Origin: Cyanosarcina radialis HA8281-LM2
GTDB taxonomy: Bacteria; Cyanobacteriota; Cyanobacteriia; Cyanobacteriales; CCAP-1448
Direction: 5' to 3'
Length of the DNA stretch: 64,000 bases
Assembly: GCA_019359615.1 (NCBI GenBank)
Contig: JAHHHA010000014.1
Location: 1 to 64,000, forward strand
The number at the start of each line of letters is the position of its first letter. The stretch's first letter is position 1. Positions 23,909-32,575 of this stretch are shown piece by piece. The notes under the pieces are model-generated. The model worked only from the letters and a program-made list of their open reading frames with translations. It was not told the origin of the DNA and did no database searches. The position numbers were made by a program, and so were the translations under genes.

Positions 23909-26887
23909 ATGATTGGGCACGATCGCTCTTTAAGTGACACGATAAAAATAGTTCGCTATTGGCACAAGAGCCTAGCTCAAGCCGAGCTAATGGGAGCCAA
24001 AGAGATCGACATCACAGACGAAGAACTTATCGAACAAAAGAGCATTTCTCAAGGAAAAATTTCTGCATCTGTAGTTTCACGTCTGTTTGAAGATGGCTTT
24101 AATAGCTATGTTCCAGTAATAATCGCTCCGTTTGTCGCTCAACGCCGCTATCAATATGGGCGACAATCATCTGTGGATCGTAAAAAAGCGATCGCGCCTC
24201 TTTGGATACCTGCTTTACTACAAGAAGATGGCAAACTATGGCCAGCTTCAGACAATCCTTACCCATGGATTTGTCGGGATTTACTCGAACCCACTAACAG
24301 CGATGTAGTAATTGGAATGGTGGAAAACTTAGACGATTACTTCGATCGAGAATTTGTAGCTAAGAACGAGCGAGGAGAGATTACCTGGAAAGAGTTACTA
24401 GAGTATGGGAAAGAGTTACTTGCCGCCGTTTCAGGCGAGCGATGGGAAACCATCTTAGAAGCAGCCAATTATAAATGTTTGGAAGAGGGGCTGATTAAGA
24501 TGGAACGAGTTCCTAAAGGGGTATCGACCAACATTTTAAAAGTTTACGACCATTTGATAGCTCATCCTATCTCGCTCCCGCTATTGTCTGCATATACAAG
24601 TCTTAATAGTATCGATCGCCAACCAATTTTTTCTGAGAAACAATCGATCGACTGCTCTCAGCAGCATTTAGGTCACGTTAGTTCTCAATATCCTTTGTCT
24701 CCATCCCAAAGAGAAGCAATAAGTCATATTTTTCAGGTAAAGGCTGGTGAAATTCTGGCTATTAACGGGCCGCCAGGTACGGGAAAAACTACTTTACTTC
24801 ACGATATTATCGCTAGTAATTGGGTAAAAGCTGCTTTAGAGGAAACTAACCCACCAGTAATCGTCGTTAGTTCGACCAACAATCAAGCTGTTACTAATGT
24901 CTTAGATAGCTTCAATCGAGTTGCTTTTGAAGTCAATCGCTGGTTGCCCGATCTCGAAAGCTATGGTTTATTTTTGTGCAGCACTCGGCAACAAAACCGT
25001 GCCGTCAGCCAGGGGTATCATTGGATAACTCAAGGATATGGCAGAGCGTCAGGTTTTACTCGTCAAGTTGAAAACTATGAGTATCTCAAAAAAGCCAAAT
25101 TATATTTTATCAAAAATTGTCAACAGCAACTAAGTTCTAAAATTCAAACGATCGAACAGGCTATCTCTTGTCTACACGAGCAAATAACTATTACACACTC
25201 TCTAATGTTAGATGTTTTAGATAAAGCAGAAAATTGTCTAGAAAATAAAGAAGCTATTGACAGTAAGTATCGAGAATATGAAGGTATAGAAACTTATCTA
25301 GAAAACTTAGAGCAGAATCAAACGGAATTGAATATCGAGCTAGAATACTTAAGAAAACTCGATCGAGAATGGGAAGCTTTTCAAAAACAAGAACCTTGGT
25401 GGATGAGATGGTTCGGTTTTATACCGTTAGTTAGACATCGACGACAAACTCGCTTAAATACTTTCATTAACAGGCATCCTCAATTTCTTGCTGAAAATAA
25501 AAGCTTTTCAATTACCGATCGCATCGATCGACAATTCCAAGTCATTAAAAAACAAGTTTCTCAATATCAATACTTGAGACAGAAAGCTGACAAAGACTGG
25601 CAAGAGTACCAACAAATATCAATTAAGTGGCAAGAGTTGTGTTCTCAGCTAAATGGAGTCGAGCTAGATTTCTCTAAGTTACTGGTATGGGAAACAGAAA
25701 CAGGTGAACCAGAGTCAGCCAATTTACTTAATTACTTAGATAGCTCTTTACGCTTTCAACTATTTGAACTAGCAACTCACTATTGGGAAGCTCGCTGGTT
25801 ATTAGAAGTAGATCGACTTAACTTTTATCGGCGAGAAAACCAAGATCCCGCAGGTAAGCGAGCCTATTGGGAACGGTTGGCCATGTTAACGCCCTGCCTA
25901 GTAACGACTATGTATAGCGGTCCCAAGTTTTTCAATTGTTATGAATATAGACCAAATAAACCGAAAGAATATCCTCATTATCAATGTATCGATTTGCTAA
26001 TTGTTGATGAGGCGGGACAAGTTTCGCCGGACGTGGCAGGAGCAATGTTTGCCCTAGCTAAGAAAGCGATCGCTGTTGGAGATCGCCAGCAAATCGAACC
26101 AATTTGGAACATTCCTCTAGGAATTGACTATCTCAACGCTTGCAAGTACGATTTAGTTCAAACCGCCGCCGAATTCGAGGATTTAAAAGCAACAGGGATT
26201 TTGGTTTCGTCAGGTTCGGTAATGCAAATTGCCCAACAACAAAGTCGCTATCAAAAAATTTCTTCTGATGGCAAGCCTTACGAACCAGGAATGTTTTTAG
26301 CCGAACATAGGCGATGCGTTCCTGAAATTATTTCTTACTGCAATCAATTAGCCTATGAGGGGCGTTTGATTTCTCGCCGGGATGCAGAAAAGATTTACAG
26401 TTGGTCAATTTTTGAACATTTTGATGTTAGAGGTTATTCTTATAAAATTGCCGGAAGTCGCGCCAATGAAGAAGAAGCTCAAGCTATTGTAGAATGGCTG
26501 CGCGATCGCCATGATGAAATTCTTCAAAGAGGAAGCGATCGCTATGGCAGTGTATGTCTTTCAGATTTAGTGGGGATTGTTACCCCTTTTAGACAGCAAA
26601 AAATCGTACTGAGAAAATTACTAGATGAAGCCGATTTAGATATTGAAAAAGTAGGTACGGTTCACGCTCTCCAAGGAGCGGAACGATCGCTGATTATTTT
26701 CTCGTCAGTTTATACAGTTAAAGATCGAGGAACTTATTTCTTCGATCGCTCGGTCAATATGCTTAATGTTGCAGTTTCTAGAGCTAAAGATAGTTTTTTA
26801 TGCTTTGGCGATCGACGAATCCTTAATCCTCAAATAAATTCGCCTTCAGGAATTCTAGCTCAATGCTTTTTGGCAGCGCCAGACTAA
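23909..26887 (+). CDS. Large SF1 helicase-like ATPase (DNA2/NAM7 type)
   Basis: A 992-residue superfamily 1 ATPase. An N-terminal domain of about 270 residues without a recognised family precedes Q-motif/Walker A (PSQREAISHIF; GPPGTGKTTLL about 285-295), then an insertion of about 350 residues with long charged helices, probably coiled coil (about 390-620), then Walker B LLIVDEAGQVSP (about 698), motif III GDRQQIEPIWN, and the second RecA lobe with EHRRCVPEIISYCN, VGTVHALQGAERS and LNVAVSRAKDSFL. Motif set fits AAA_11/AAA_12 DNA or RNA helicases. Similar stand-alone proteins occur in bacterial defence loci, but no partner gene is obvious here. A HepT/MntA pair lies just downstream, convergent. 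Confidence 0.85.
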   Translation: MIGHDRSLSDTIKIVRYWHKSLAQAELMGAKEIDITDEELIEQKSISQGKISASVVSRLFEDGFNSYVPVIIAPFVAQRRYQYGRQSSVDRKKAIAPLWIPALLQEDGKLWPASDNPYPWICRDLLEPTNSDVVIGMVENLDDYFDREFVAKNERGEITWKELLEYGKELLAAVSGERWETILEAANYKCLEEGLIKMERVPKGVSTNILKVYDHLIAHPISLPLLSAYTSLNSIDRQPIFSEKQSIDCSQQHLGHVSSQYPLSPSQREAISHIFQVKAGEILAINGPPGTGKTTLLHDIIASNWVKAALEETNPPVIVVSSTNNQAVTNVLDSFNRVAFEVNRWLPDLESYGLFLCSTRQQNRAVSQGYHWITQGYGRASGFTRQVENYEYLKKAKLYFIKNCQQQLSSKIQTIEQAISCLHEQITITHSLMLDVLDKAENCLENKEAIDSKYREYEGIETYLENLEQNQTELNIELEYLRKLDREWEAFQKQEPWWMRWFGFIPLVRHRRQTRLNTFINRHPQFLAENKSFSITDRIDRQFQVIKKQVSQYQYLRQKADKDWQEYQQISIKWQELCSQLNGVELDFSKLLVWETETGEPESANLLNYLDSSLRFQLFELATHYWEARWLLEVDRLNFYRRENQDPAGKRAYWERLAMLTPCLVTTMYSGPKFFNCYEYRPNKPKEYPHYQCIDLLIVDEAGQVSPDVAGAMFALAKKAIAVGDRQQIEPIWNIPLGIDYLNACKYDLVQTAAEFEDLKATGILVSSGSVMQIAQQQSRYQKISSDGKPYEPGMFLAEHRRCVPEIISYCNQLAYEGRLISRRDAEKIYSWSIFEHFDVRGYSYKIAGSRANEEEAQAIVEWLRDRHDEILQRGSDRYGSVCLSDLVGIVTPFRQQKIVLRKLLDEADLDIEKVGTVHALQGAERSLIIFSSVYTVKDRGTYFFDRSVNMLNVAVSRAKDSFLCFGDRRILNPQINSPSGILAQCFLAAPD

Positions 26888-26917
26888 TTTTAAACGGTTT
26901 TAAATTCCCCGATCGAT

Positions 26918-27259
26918 TCACAAGCTTACTTGCAATTGTTGCAATGGATAAATGAGTGGGGGAAGATTATTTTGAATAGTTGACCAGGTAATTCTTAGAT
27001 TTACTTGAAAATATTCATGAGCCATGATGTTTCGCATATCGCTCATCAACCTCCAGGGTAGTTCGGGAGCTAATGCTTGAACGTTGCTGGAAATATTAAT
27101 TGCTGCTTCACCGATAATGATTAAGTCATAAAGTACAGCTTTAACGACAGTTTCATTTTGACTAAATTCATCAAAACTCATGCCAGCGGTTCGCATTTGA
27201 ATACTATCAATAGCATTGAGAATATCTTGAATACGTTCTTTCGCAGATCTAGAAAACAC
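26918..27259 (-). CDS. hepT: HepT-like ribonuclease toxin (type VII TA)
   Basis: A 113-residue HEPN-fold protein. The RNase motif R-x4-H-x-Y is intact as RNIMAHEYF (about 90-98). In type VII toxin-antitoxin systems this protein cleaves tRNA or mRNA and is silenced by the partner nucleotidyltransferase, which adds AMP to the tyrosine of the motif. It starts with GTG at 27259 and overlaps the end of the mntA gene by 11 bp, the usual arrangement with antitoxin first. Confidence 0.9.
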   Translation of the reverse strand: MFSRSAKERIQDILNAIDSIQMRTAGMSFDEFSQNETVVKAVLYDLIIIGEAAINISSNVQALAPELPWRLMSDMRNIMAHEYFQVNLRITWSTIQNNLPPLIYPLQQLQVSL

Positions 27260-27539
27260 GAATTGTTTCCTCTAAAATCGGTTTTCTTAGATGTTCCTTC
27301 AAAGCCTCGGCCGTACCCAAATCTATAGGATATTGAAGTAAATCTTCAAGATAATGTTTGATGCGGAAAAATTCAAAGAAGCCAATCGATTCATCTAGTT
27401 CGACTAAAATATCTATATCACTTTGAGAATTAGCTCGATCGCGGGCAACCGAACCAAAAAGATTGAGAGATTTAACTCCTAGATTTTGTAGCTGCTCTTG
27501 ATGGGATCGAACTAAATTTAATGCGTCTGCTCGTTTCAT
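27249..27539 (-). CDS. mntA: MntA-like nucleotidyltransferase antitoxin
   Basis: A 96-residue minimal nucleotidyltransferase. The motif G-S-x10-D-x-D is exact (GSVARDRANSQSDID), followed by the third acid in LVELDES. It is expected to AMPylate HepT and so block its RNase. ATG at 27539 is chosen as it matches family starts of the type M-K-R-x-A-L-N-L; upstream in-frame ATG/TTG at 27584/27590 would add 15-17 residues. It overlaps hepT by 11 bp. Confidence 0.9.
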   Translation of the reverse strand: MKRADALNLVRSHQEQLQNLGVKSLNLFGSVARDRANSQSDIDILVELDESIGFFEFFRIKHYLEDLLQYPIDLGTAEALKEHLRKPILEETIRVF

Positions 27540-27635
27540 CAGTTGTTGCCTAAATTTATGAATGCGAGATCTATCGCTCTTCATCCGCAATGGTGAGGGC
27601 GATGCACAAATGCCCTCACCATCGTCTCTAGCACA

Positions 27636-29996
27636 TTATGGATCGATTCTCAAGGTCAGGCAAACGGAACCGCTAGCAGATGCAGGAGTTAGCCAGGAAG
27701 CGATCGCTCTCTTAATATCCTCAATTACCTTGGTATCTTTAAGGGTAGAAGCATCTTCATCCACCACAATTTGCCGAACCCGACCTTTAATAACTTGGAA
27801 TTCAAACGCGATTTCACCGCTGACACCAATAGGTAAACTTAGCTGTTGTAAATGTTGCGTCAGAGAGTCAATGGCAGCTTGTTCTAATCCGGTTACGCTG
27901 ACAACTTGTAACCTAGATTTGCTAGCACCAGAACCTAGCATTTCTTGGAATACATCTACAGCTTTATCGAACAATCCTTTTGTTTTTTTCCTCCTACCTG
28001 GAGAATCTGATTTGCCTGGAGGTAGGTATGATTCTAATTCCACTGCCTCCAGTCGTTCCATTGCCATCATCGGTGAGGCAGCGATAGGAGATGGTGGCAT
28101 TGCCATAGTCATTGCCCGTGCATACATAGCATTACCCGCAGGAGCGCCCAACACCCCTTGGTAACTCACACCTTCGGGCATCTCTACGGGAACTTGCATC
28201 GAGACGATTTCCCCTTCTGGATCGACGCGCACGTCGTCGCTGACAGCAACAAAAGCCGTGTATTGCGATAGCAACTGATACATCAATGCTGTTTCGGTGA
28301 CAGCTTCTACTCCCGCTTTGGTTTCGTGCCCAAACATTTGGTTCGTCAAGTCTTTAATGCGGGCGCGTCCCCACAACTGGGCTATACCTTGATTTCCCGT
28401 CCCCTCAAAAATGAGGTCAAACGTGTTTTCGTAGCGTTTGCCGCCAGCAGTAACGCCACTGACGTGCAATTTACCTGCGATACCATCTTGTTTGCGTCCA
28501 AATAAAACTAAAGGCTGTTCGGCAAACAAATCGGGCGGGGTAGATGGATAAATTACAGGTGCTTCCCCCGTACCTTCCCAGTTAATTTGAATGTTCGTCA
28601 GCACGGGGTTATTGATTTGGCGGAAAAACTTTTCTACGACTTCTTGAGTGGGTTCGTCTTGACGGACAACCTGACAAGTTCCCCTTCCCACTTCTGCCAA
28701 GCGATTTAACAGGAATCGATTTACCGAACTGCCAACCCCAAAACTGTAGAAGCGATTTCCTGATTTTAGCTGCCTTTGTACCTCTGCTAAAACTTCATTG
28801 TCGTTGCCAATATAGCCATCAGTTAGCAAGACAATACTTCGCAATCTGCCTTCATTCGCAGCCGGAAAACTCAACACCGCTTGAATACCAGGTACGAGAT
28901 AAGTTCCACCATTAGCTTGCAATCGATCGATGTAATTAATTGCTAGTTTGCGGTTGACTGGCGTATTGGCTAAAGGTGCGGACGATAGCTTAGTCGTAGT
29001 ATCGGCAAAATCGATAATAGTAAAGGTATCATCGGGATGCAAACCGTTAATAAATCGGCGCATCAATTCCTGGGATTTCAATAACGGATCGCCCATCTGA
29101 GAACCAGAGGTATCCATTAAGAAAACTACATCTTTGGGGACGATTTCATCGGTGCGATACTCTAAAGCTGGAATTAAATAAATTGCAAAATGACCGCCGC
29201 GTTCGTCTGTTTGATGTAAAACCGTAGTTTGAGTGTTGTCTCCAGCCACTTGATAGCGCAAAATCAAATCTTTGTTGGGAATGGTATCTTCTCCACCCAA
29301 CTTGACTCGCACGATTTGCCCTGCTCGTTCGATGCGTAATTGGTGAGAAGTAGAACTCACATCTTTGACTTCCACTCCGGCATCAATTTCTATCGTTACT
29401 CCAATATCGTGCCCGGAGCGCATTCCCGGCGGCATGACTGGAGGAGTAAGGCGCGAAGCATCGGGTACTAGATCTGTATCGCCGCTTTCATCGATTCCCG
29501 TCCCTGGAATAAAACGCGGCCCGACTACCATTGGAAAGACAAATTCGTAGTTACCGCCCTCAAATTTCAAACTATCGGTGTAGCGAATGATGACATCAAT
29601 TTGTTCGCCCGGTTTGATATTGGCTAAAGACTGAGTAAAAACGTTGTCTCTTTCCTGTTCTAATAACCCTGCGGTGCGTCCTTCTTGTTTGGCTTTTTCG
29701 TAGATTTGTTGGGCTTCTTGGCGCTTTTTGATGCTACCTTTAATCGTGCGATCGCCGATTTTAATTTCCATCTCATCCACCGCCGCTTCATCCGGTAGAG
29801 GAAAAATATAGATCGCCTCTAAAGGTTTAGTAAAAGGATTTTCAAAACTTTGCGTTACCTCAACCCGCGACACGTTGCCAGCAATTTTGGCTCTAACTTC
29901 TGTATGTTTGAGGGGAAATACAAGTTTTTGTCCGGCTGGCGATTCAACGTACAATCCCCCTAGTTGTTTGGTGGCGATCGCCGTATTAGTGGGCAT
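27636..29996 (-). CDS. VIT and von Willebrand factor A domain protein
   Basis: A 786-residue protein resembling inter-alpha-trypsin inhibitor heavy chains. The VIT domain covers about 10-150 (PLKHTEVRAKIAG, YIFPLPDEAAVDEME, RTAGLLEQERDNVFTQSLAN). The VWA domain begins near 280 with VVFLMDTSGSQMG, the DxSxS metal-ion site, and TDGYIGN for a later ligand. The C-terminal 200 residues contain a methionine/proline-rich linker and a small conserved domain also reading as a TonB-like or AgmX-type end (LQHLQQLSLPIG). There is no signal peptide. Such proteins mediate protein-protein contacts; role unknown. Confidence 0.9.
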   Translation of the reverse strand: MPTNTAIATKQLGGLYVESPAGQKLVFPLKHTEVRAKIAGNVSRVEVTQSFENPFTKPLEAIYIFPLPDEAAVDEMEIKIGDRTIKGSIKKRQEAQQIYEKAKQEGRTAGLLEQERDNVFTQSLANIKPGEQIDVIIRYTDSLKFEGGNYEFVFPMVVGPRFIPGTGIDESGDTDLVPDASRLTPPVMPPGMRSGHDIGVTIEIDAGVEVKDVSSTSHQLRIERAGQIVRVKLGGEDTIPNKDLILRYQVAGDNTQTTVLHQTDERGGHFAIYLIPALEYRTDEIVPKDVVFLMDTSGSQMGDPLLKSQELMRRFINGLHPDDTFTIIDFADTTTKLSSAPLANTPVNRKLAINYIDRLQANGGTYLVPGIQAVLSFPAANEGRLRSIVLLTDGYIGNDNEVLAEVQRQLKSGNRFYSFGVGSSVNRFLLNRLAEVGRGTCQVVRQDEPTQEVVEKFFRQINNPVLTNIQINWEGTGEAPVIYPSTPPDLFAEQPLVLFGRKQDGIAGKLHVSGVTAGGKRYENTFDLIFEGTGNQGIAQLWGRARIKDLTNQMFGHETKAGVEAVTETALMYQLLSQYTAFVAVSDDVRVDPEGEIVSMQVPVEMPEGVSYQGVLGAPAGNAMYARAMTMAMPPSPIAASPMMAMERLEAVELESYLPPGKSDSPGRRKKTKGLFDKAVDVFQEMLGSGASKSRLQVVSVTGLEQAAIDSLTQHLQQLSLPIGVSGEIAFEFQVIKGRVRQIVVDEDASTLKDTKVIEDIKRAIASWLTPASASGSVCLTLRIDP

Positions 29997-30274
29997 AAGT
30001 ATTTCCTCTCAAATAAAAATTGCTAGCCGCAGCCAATCTTGCCCATCCTAGCTTCAAAAAAATTCAGACAACCACTTATTATTAAGAACGATTAAGAGTA
30101 TTTCTTTGCCCTCACCCCGCCTGCGGCACCCCTCTCCCAAGCTTGGGAGAGGGGAGGGGGTGAGGGCGGTTATTTGTTGTTAAACTCCTTTTCGTCGATC
30201 GCGTTGGTCGGGGCATTGCCTTCAGGTGTAGTATGTATGGAGTAAAAAAAACATCAGAGCGAGTGCTTTATCTT
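29997..30274. repeat. Intergenic region with large REP-like palindrome
   Basis: No gene seen. 30108-30167 is a 60-bp imperfect palindrome of the REP-like family: outer arms GCCCTCACCCC and GGGGTGAGGGC, inner arms CCCCTCTCCC and GGGAGAGGGG around AAGCTT. It could end transcription of the secreted-protein gene on the minus strand. Confidence 0.8.
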
Positions 30275-30715
30275 CTATTTAACAGGAACGCATCTAAAAC
30301 TTGAGATCTTACCTGCTCGTACTAAGGCTCTACCTCTACGCATACAAGCCGCCATCGATCTGTGTCTACTTCTTATCGTTCTACGTTTGGTTGTCCGGAT
30401 CGTTCTAAATTTGTTCGATCGCGTGTTTCTAATTCTAGTAGCCCCATAAACACCTGAATTTCGATCGCTATCTGATGCCGATCTCAATTGCCAAACTTTT
30501 CCACTACGCCAACATTGATATCCTCTGATGATTCCGACTCGTACCAGTCTTCTTCCTTTGGCTCTGCAAGCCGCCTTAGATCTGAACGTACCGAAAGATT
30601 GGGTACTGCTCGCTAGATATAGGGGACTGCCTGAATAAGCTATCGGCACAGAACTGACGAGCGTGGCGAGCGACACCAGAGTCGCGATTGCCATTCGTCG
30701 CAAATGTGTAGGCAT
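30275..30715 (-). CDS. Secreted protein with two C-x17-C repeats
   Basis: A 146-residue basic, exported protein of unknown function. A signal peptide of about 28 residues (MPTHLRRMAIATLVSLATLV) is followed by two copies of a roughly 30-residue motif. Copy 1 has C50 and C68 (ACRAKGRRLVRVGIIRGYQC), copy 2 has C124 and C142 (ACMRRGRALVRAGKISSFRC). A serine/arginine-rich linker separates them. The same motif with identical cysteine spacing occurs in the adjacent AHH-nuclease protein, and the upstream DNA of both is similar, so they are likely co-evolved. The motif probably forms a disulfide-linked mini-domain. Confidence 0.75.
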   Translation of the reverse strand: MPTHLRRMAIATLVSLATLVSSVPIAYSGSPLYLASSTQSFGTFRSKAACRAKGRRLVRVGIIRGYQCWRSGKVWQLRSASDSDRNSGVYGATRIRNTRSNKFRTIRTTKRRTIRSRHRSMAACMRRGRALVRAGKISSFRCVPVK

Positions 30716-30858
30716 ATTTATCTCTCTTGTAGTTGATTAAATGACAAAACTGATGTGGTTTTGACTTCTACTGATGATTGGCGAAATTAACGATATTTTT
30801 ACGCAAATCCAAACTGAAAAAAGCCTTTATCGCCAACTAGCGAGGTAGATAAGCTGTT

Positions 30859-31563
30859 CTAACTATTTAATTGTTTGCGATCCAATCCTGCATCAGCCAG
30901 AACTCTTGTCCTTGTTTTGGGGTCAAAGCGAATAGGCACATTGTGGTTGAGGATGCGACTTCGGGCATTATCTTCAACCATCTTTATCGTATAAATCAGC
31001 AATGAGTCAGGAACTTTGTCAAGACTGCCGTATTTTCTAATTAGTATTAGCCTCACGCGCTCTAGGTTGTAATTAATTAGATTGCTGTAGTTGTTATGCG
31101 ATCCCTGGTGGCCGATTAACTGAGGGTTTGCTTTTCGCGAATTAGCTGTTGAGGGCATAGGCAATATATTCGATGCTCGATCGAGATCGTATAGATTGCG
31201 TCTCCGCGCTTCAATCATCAATGGATTACTTCTTACCACTTCATCTGGTATCAAGTGATTCCTTTGCCAACCTTTCGGTACAGTGACCCGTATTTTGTTC
31301 AGATTCCTATTTATCCTCGTTCTCCGACTCAGACGCTGACGTTGTTGCGGTTTTTGCCTGAGATATCGATATACAGGGCTACATTTATATGCCCTGATAG
31401 TTCCCGATCGAACCAGTGCTTGCATTCTCGCTTCGCATTCAGCTATAGAACTGTATGTACCCATACCTTGCCAGCCTTGAGAGCGGGAAATCTTTGGAAA
31501 ATTCGCGATCGCGGCGATCGCTACCAGGGCTGAGATGCAAATCCTTCTGAACTGAGGCATCAT
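30859..31563 (-). CDS. Secreted AHH/HNH-type nuclease with C-x17-C domain
   Basis: A 234-residue exported protein. A signal peptide (about 1-28, ISALVAIAAIANFPKIS) precedes one C-x17-C motif (C43 to C61, ECEARMQALVRSGTIRAYKC), and then a nuclease-like domain of the AHH/ENDO VII group: NHLIPDEVV (His103, the NH pair in place of AHH), LYDLDRASNILPMP, and HQGSHNNYSNLIN (His152, His156). Such domains are common as toxin tips of polymorphic or contact-dependent systems. No adjacent immunity gene of a known family is seen; the downstream paralogue sharing the motif is the only candidate partner. Could instead be a scavenging nuclease. Confidence 0.75.
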   Translation of the reverse strand: MMPQFRRICISALVAIAAIANFPKISRSQGWQGMGTYSSIAECEARMQALVRSGTIRAYKCSPVYRYLRQKPQQRQRLSRRTRINRNLNKIRVTVPKGWQRNHLIPDEVVRSNPLMIEARRRNLYDLDRASNILPMPSTANSRKANPQLIGHQGSHNNYSNLINYNLERVRLILIRKYGSLDKVPDSLLIYTIKMVEDNARSRILNHNVPIRFDPKTRTRVLADAGLDRKQLNS

Positions 31564-31888
31564 CGTATCATCTCCTGAGACTAATGTTTTTTGCCAACAG
31601 TTTTATTTCACTTCCAGGACTTACGCCAAACCTCTAAATGGAGTTGCTGCGTCAGCCGTGTCTTCTACTACTGATTGGGAAGATCGAAGAAAGCTTTACG
31701 CAAATCATAGTAATAATTAAGTTTTGTAAAAAATGCATAAAAATCGGCTAGCTGAAGACAATTTCTAATAGAGTGGCGGCACTAGTGCCACTAACAACCG
31801 AGCGAAACGGTAGATGAAAATTTATTCAATCTAGACGCATTGGCTCTAGCACTTCATCCGGTATTCATAGAGAAACTGGGAGATGAAA
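31564..31888. promoter_or_regulatory. Divergent intergenic region before sigma-CHAT operon
   Basis: No gene seen. 31663-31706 resembles 30766-30808 (CTACTGATTGG ... TTTACGCAAATC), so the two C-x17-C genes share upstream sequence. A 12-bp palindrome GGCACTAGTGCC lies at 31778-31789, 100 bp before the sigma-like gene, and is a candidate operator. AAAAAATGCATAAAAA near 31730 is AT-rich. Confidence 0.4.
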
Positions 31889-32548
31889 ATGGTAGGAAAA
31901 AAATGTCAAATTTCTCCAGAGGATGACGATCGCGATCGGCAGTTACAAGAGTTAGCATTGGAAGCTCAAAAACACCCAACCCAGAGCGCTCAACGGCAAG
32001 TTGCCTTAAATCGTCTCTGGCAGGCAATTTGGAAATCGAATCGCTTAGGTCATCCCCAAAAAGGGAGATGGGAATCAAACATTTACGAGGATCTTCGCAA
32101 CGAAGCAATTTCAAGAACCTGTTTAGAAATTTGTCAAAAAATCGATCGCTATAATCCAGAATATCCGGTAATGATGTGGGTAAACAGTTGTTTGAATTTT
32201 AATTTCAAACGAGTGACCGAGGATTGTTACAAACATACATTCCTGCCATCTTTGGACGAATTGAACTACGACATCCCTGAAGAAGATACACCCTCAGAAG
32301 AGCGGTTAGAGGCTCAGTCGCTCAGGCAATTTTTGAAAAAAGATCCAGAAGGTTTACTGCAAGCAGAACGACTCCAAAAGCGGCCAGATGTGACGTTTCA
32401 ACTTTTAGCCTTGGCTAAGTATGTGGAAGCCCGAACCTGGGAGTCTATTGCCAAGGAGTTAGACATTTCGGTTCAGACCTTGTGCAGCTTTTTTAATCGG
32501 CGTTTAGATAAATTAATGCCTTATTTTCACAAGCACTTAGAGAACTAA
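31889..32548 (+). CDS. Sigma-70-like factor of CHAT/DUF1822 operon
   Basis: A 219-residue protein related to sigma-70 family factors found in cyanobacteria. The region-2-like part covers about 30-110 (LNRLWQAIWKS, YEDLRNEAISRTCLEICQKI, PVMMWVNSCLNFNFKRV), and the C-terminal helix-turn-helix is TWESIAKELDISVQTLCSFF. ATG at 31889 is preferred since GGGAG (31878-31882) lies 6 nt before it; an ATG at 31883 abuts that site. It is followed after 27 bp by DUF1822 and then by the CHAT gene. It probably directs RNA polymerase, or serves as a DNA-binding adaptor, in a pathway controlled by the CHAT protein. Confidence 0.8.
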   Translation: MVGKKCQISPEDDDRDRQLQELALEAQKHPTQSAQRQVALNRLWQAIWKSNRLGHPQKGRWESNIYEDLRNEAISRTCLEICQKIDRYNPEYPVMMWVNSCLNFNFKRVTEDCYKHTFLPSLDELNYDIPEEDTPSEERLEAQSLRQFLKKDPEGLLQAERLQKRPDVTFQLLALAKYVEARTWESIAKELDISVQTLCSFFNRRLDKLMPYFHKHLEN

Positions 32549-32575
32549 ATTAACTCGCTGGCAGAGAGATAAATT

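Noticed and set aside
27562-28164. 200-codon plus-strand ORF over mntA and the VIT/VWA gene
   Set aside because: Antisense to two clear genes, low-complexity serine/threonine composition.
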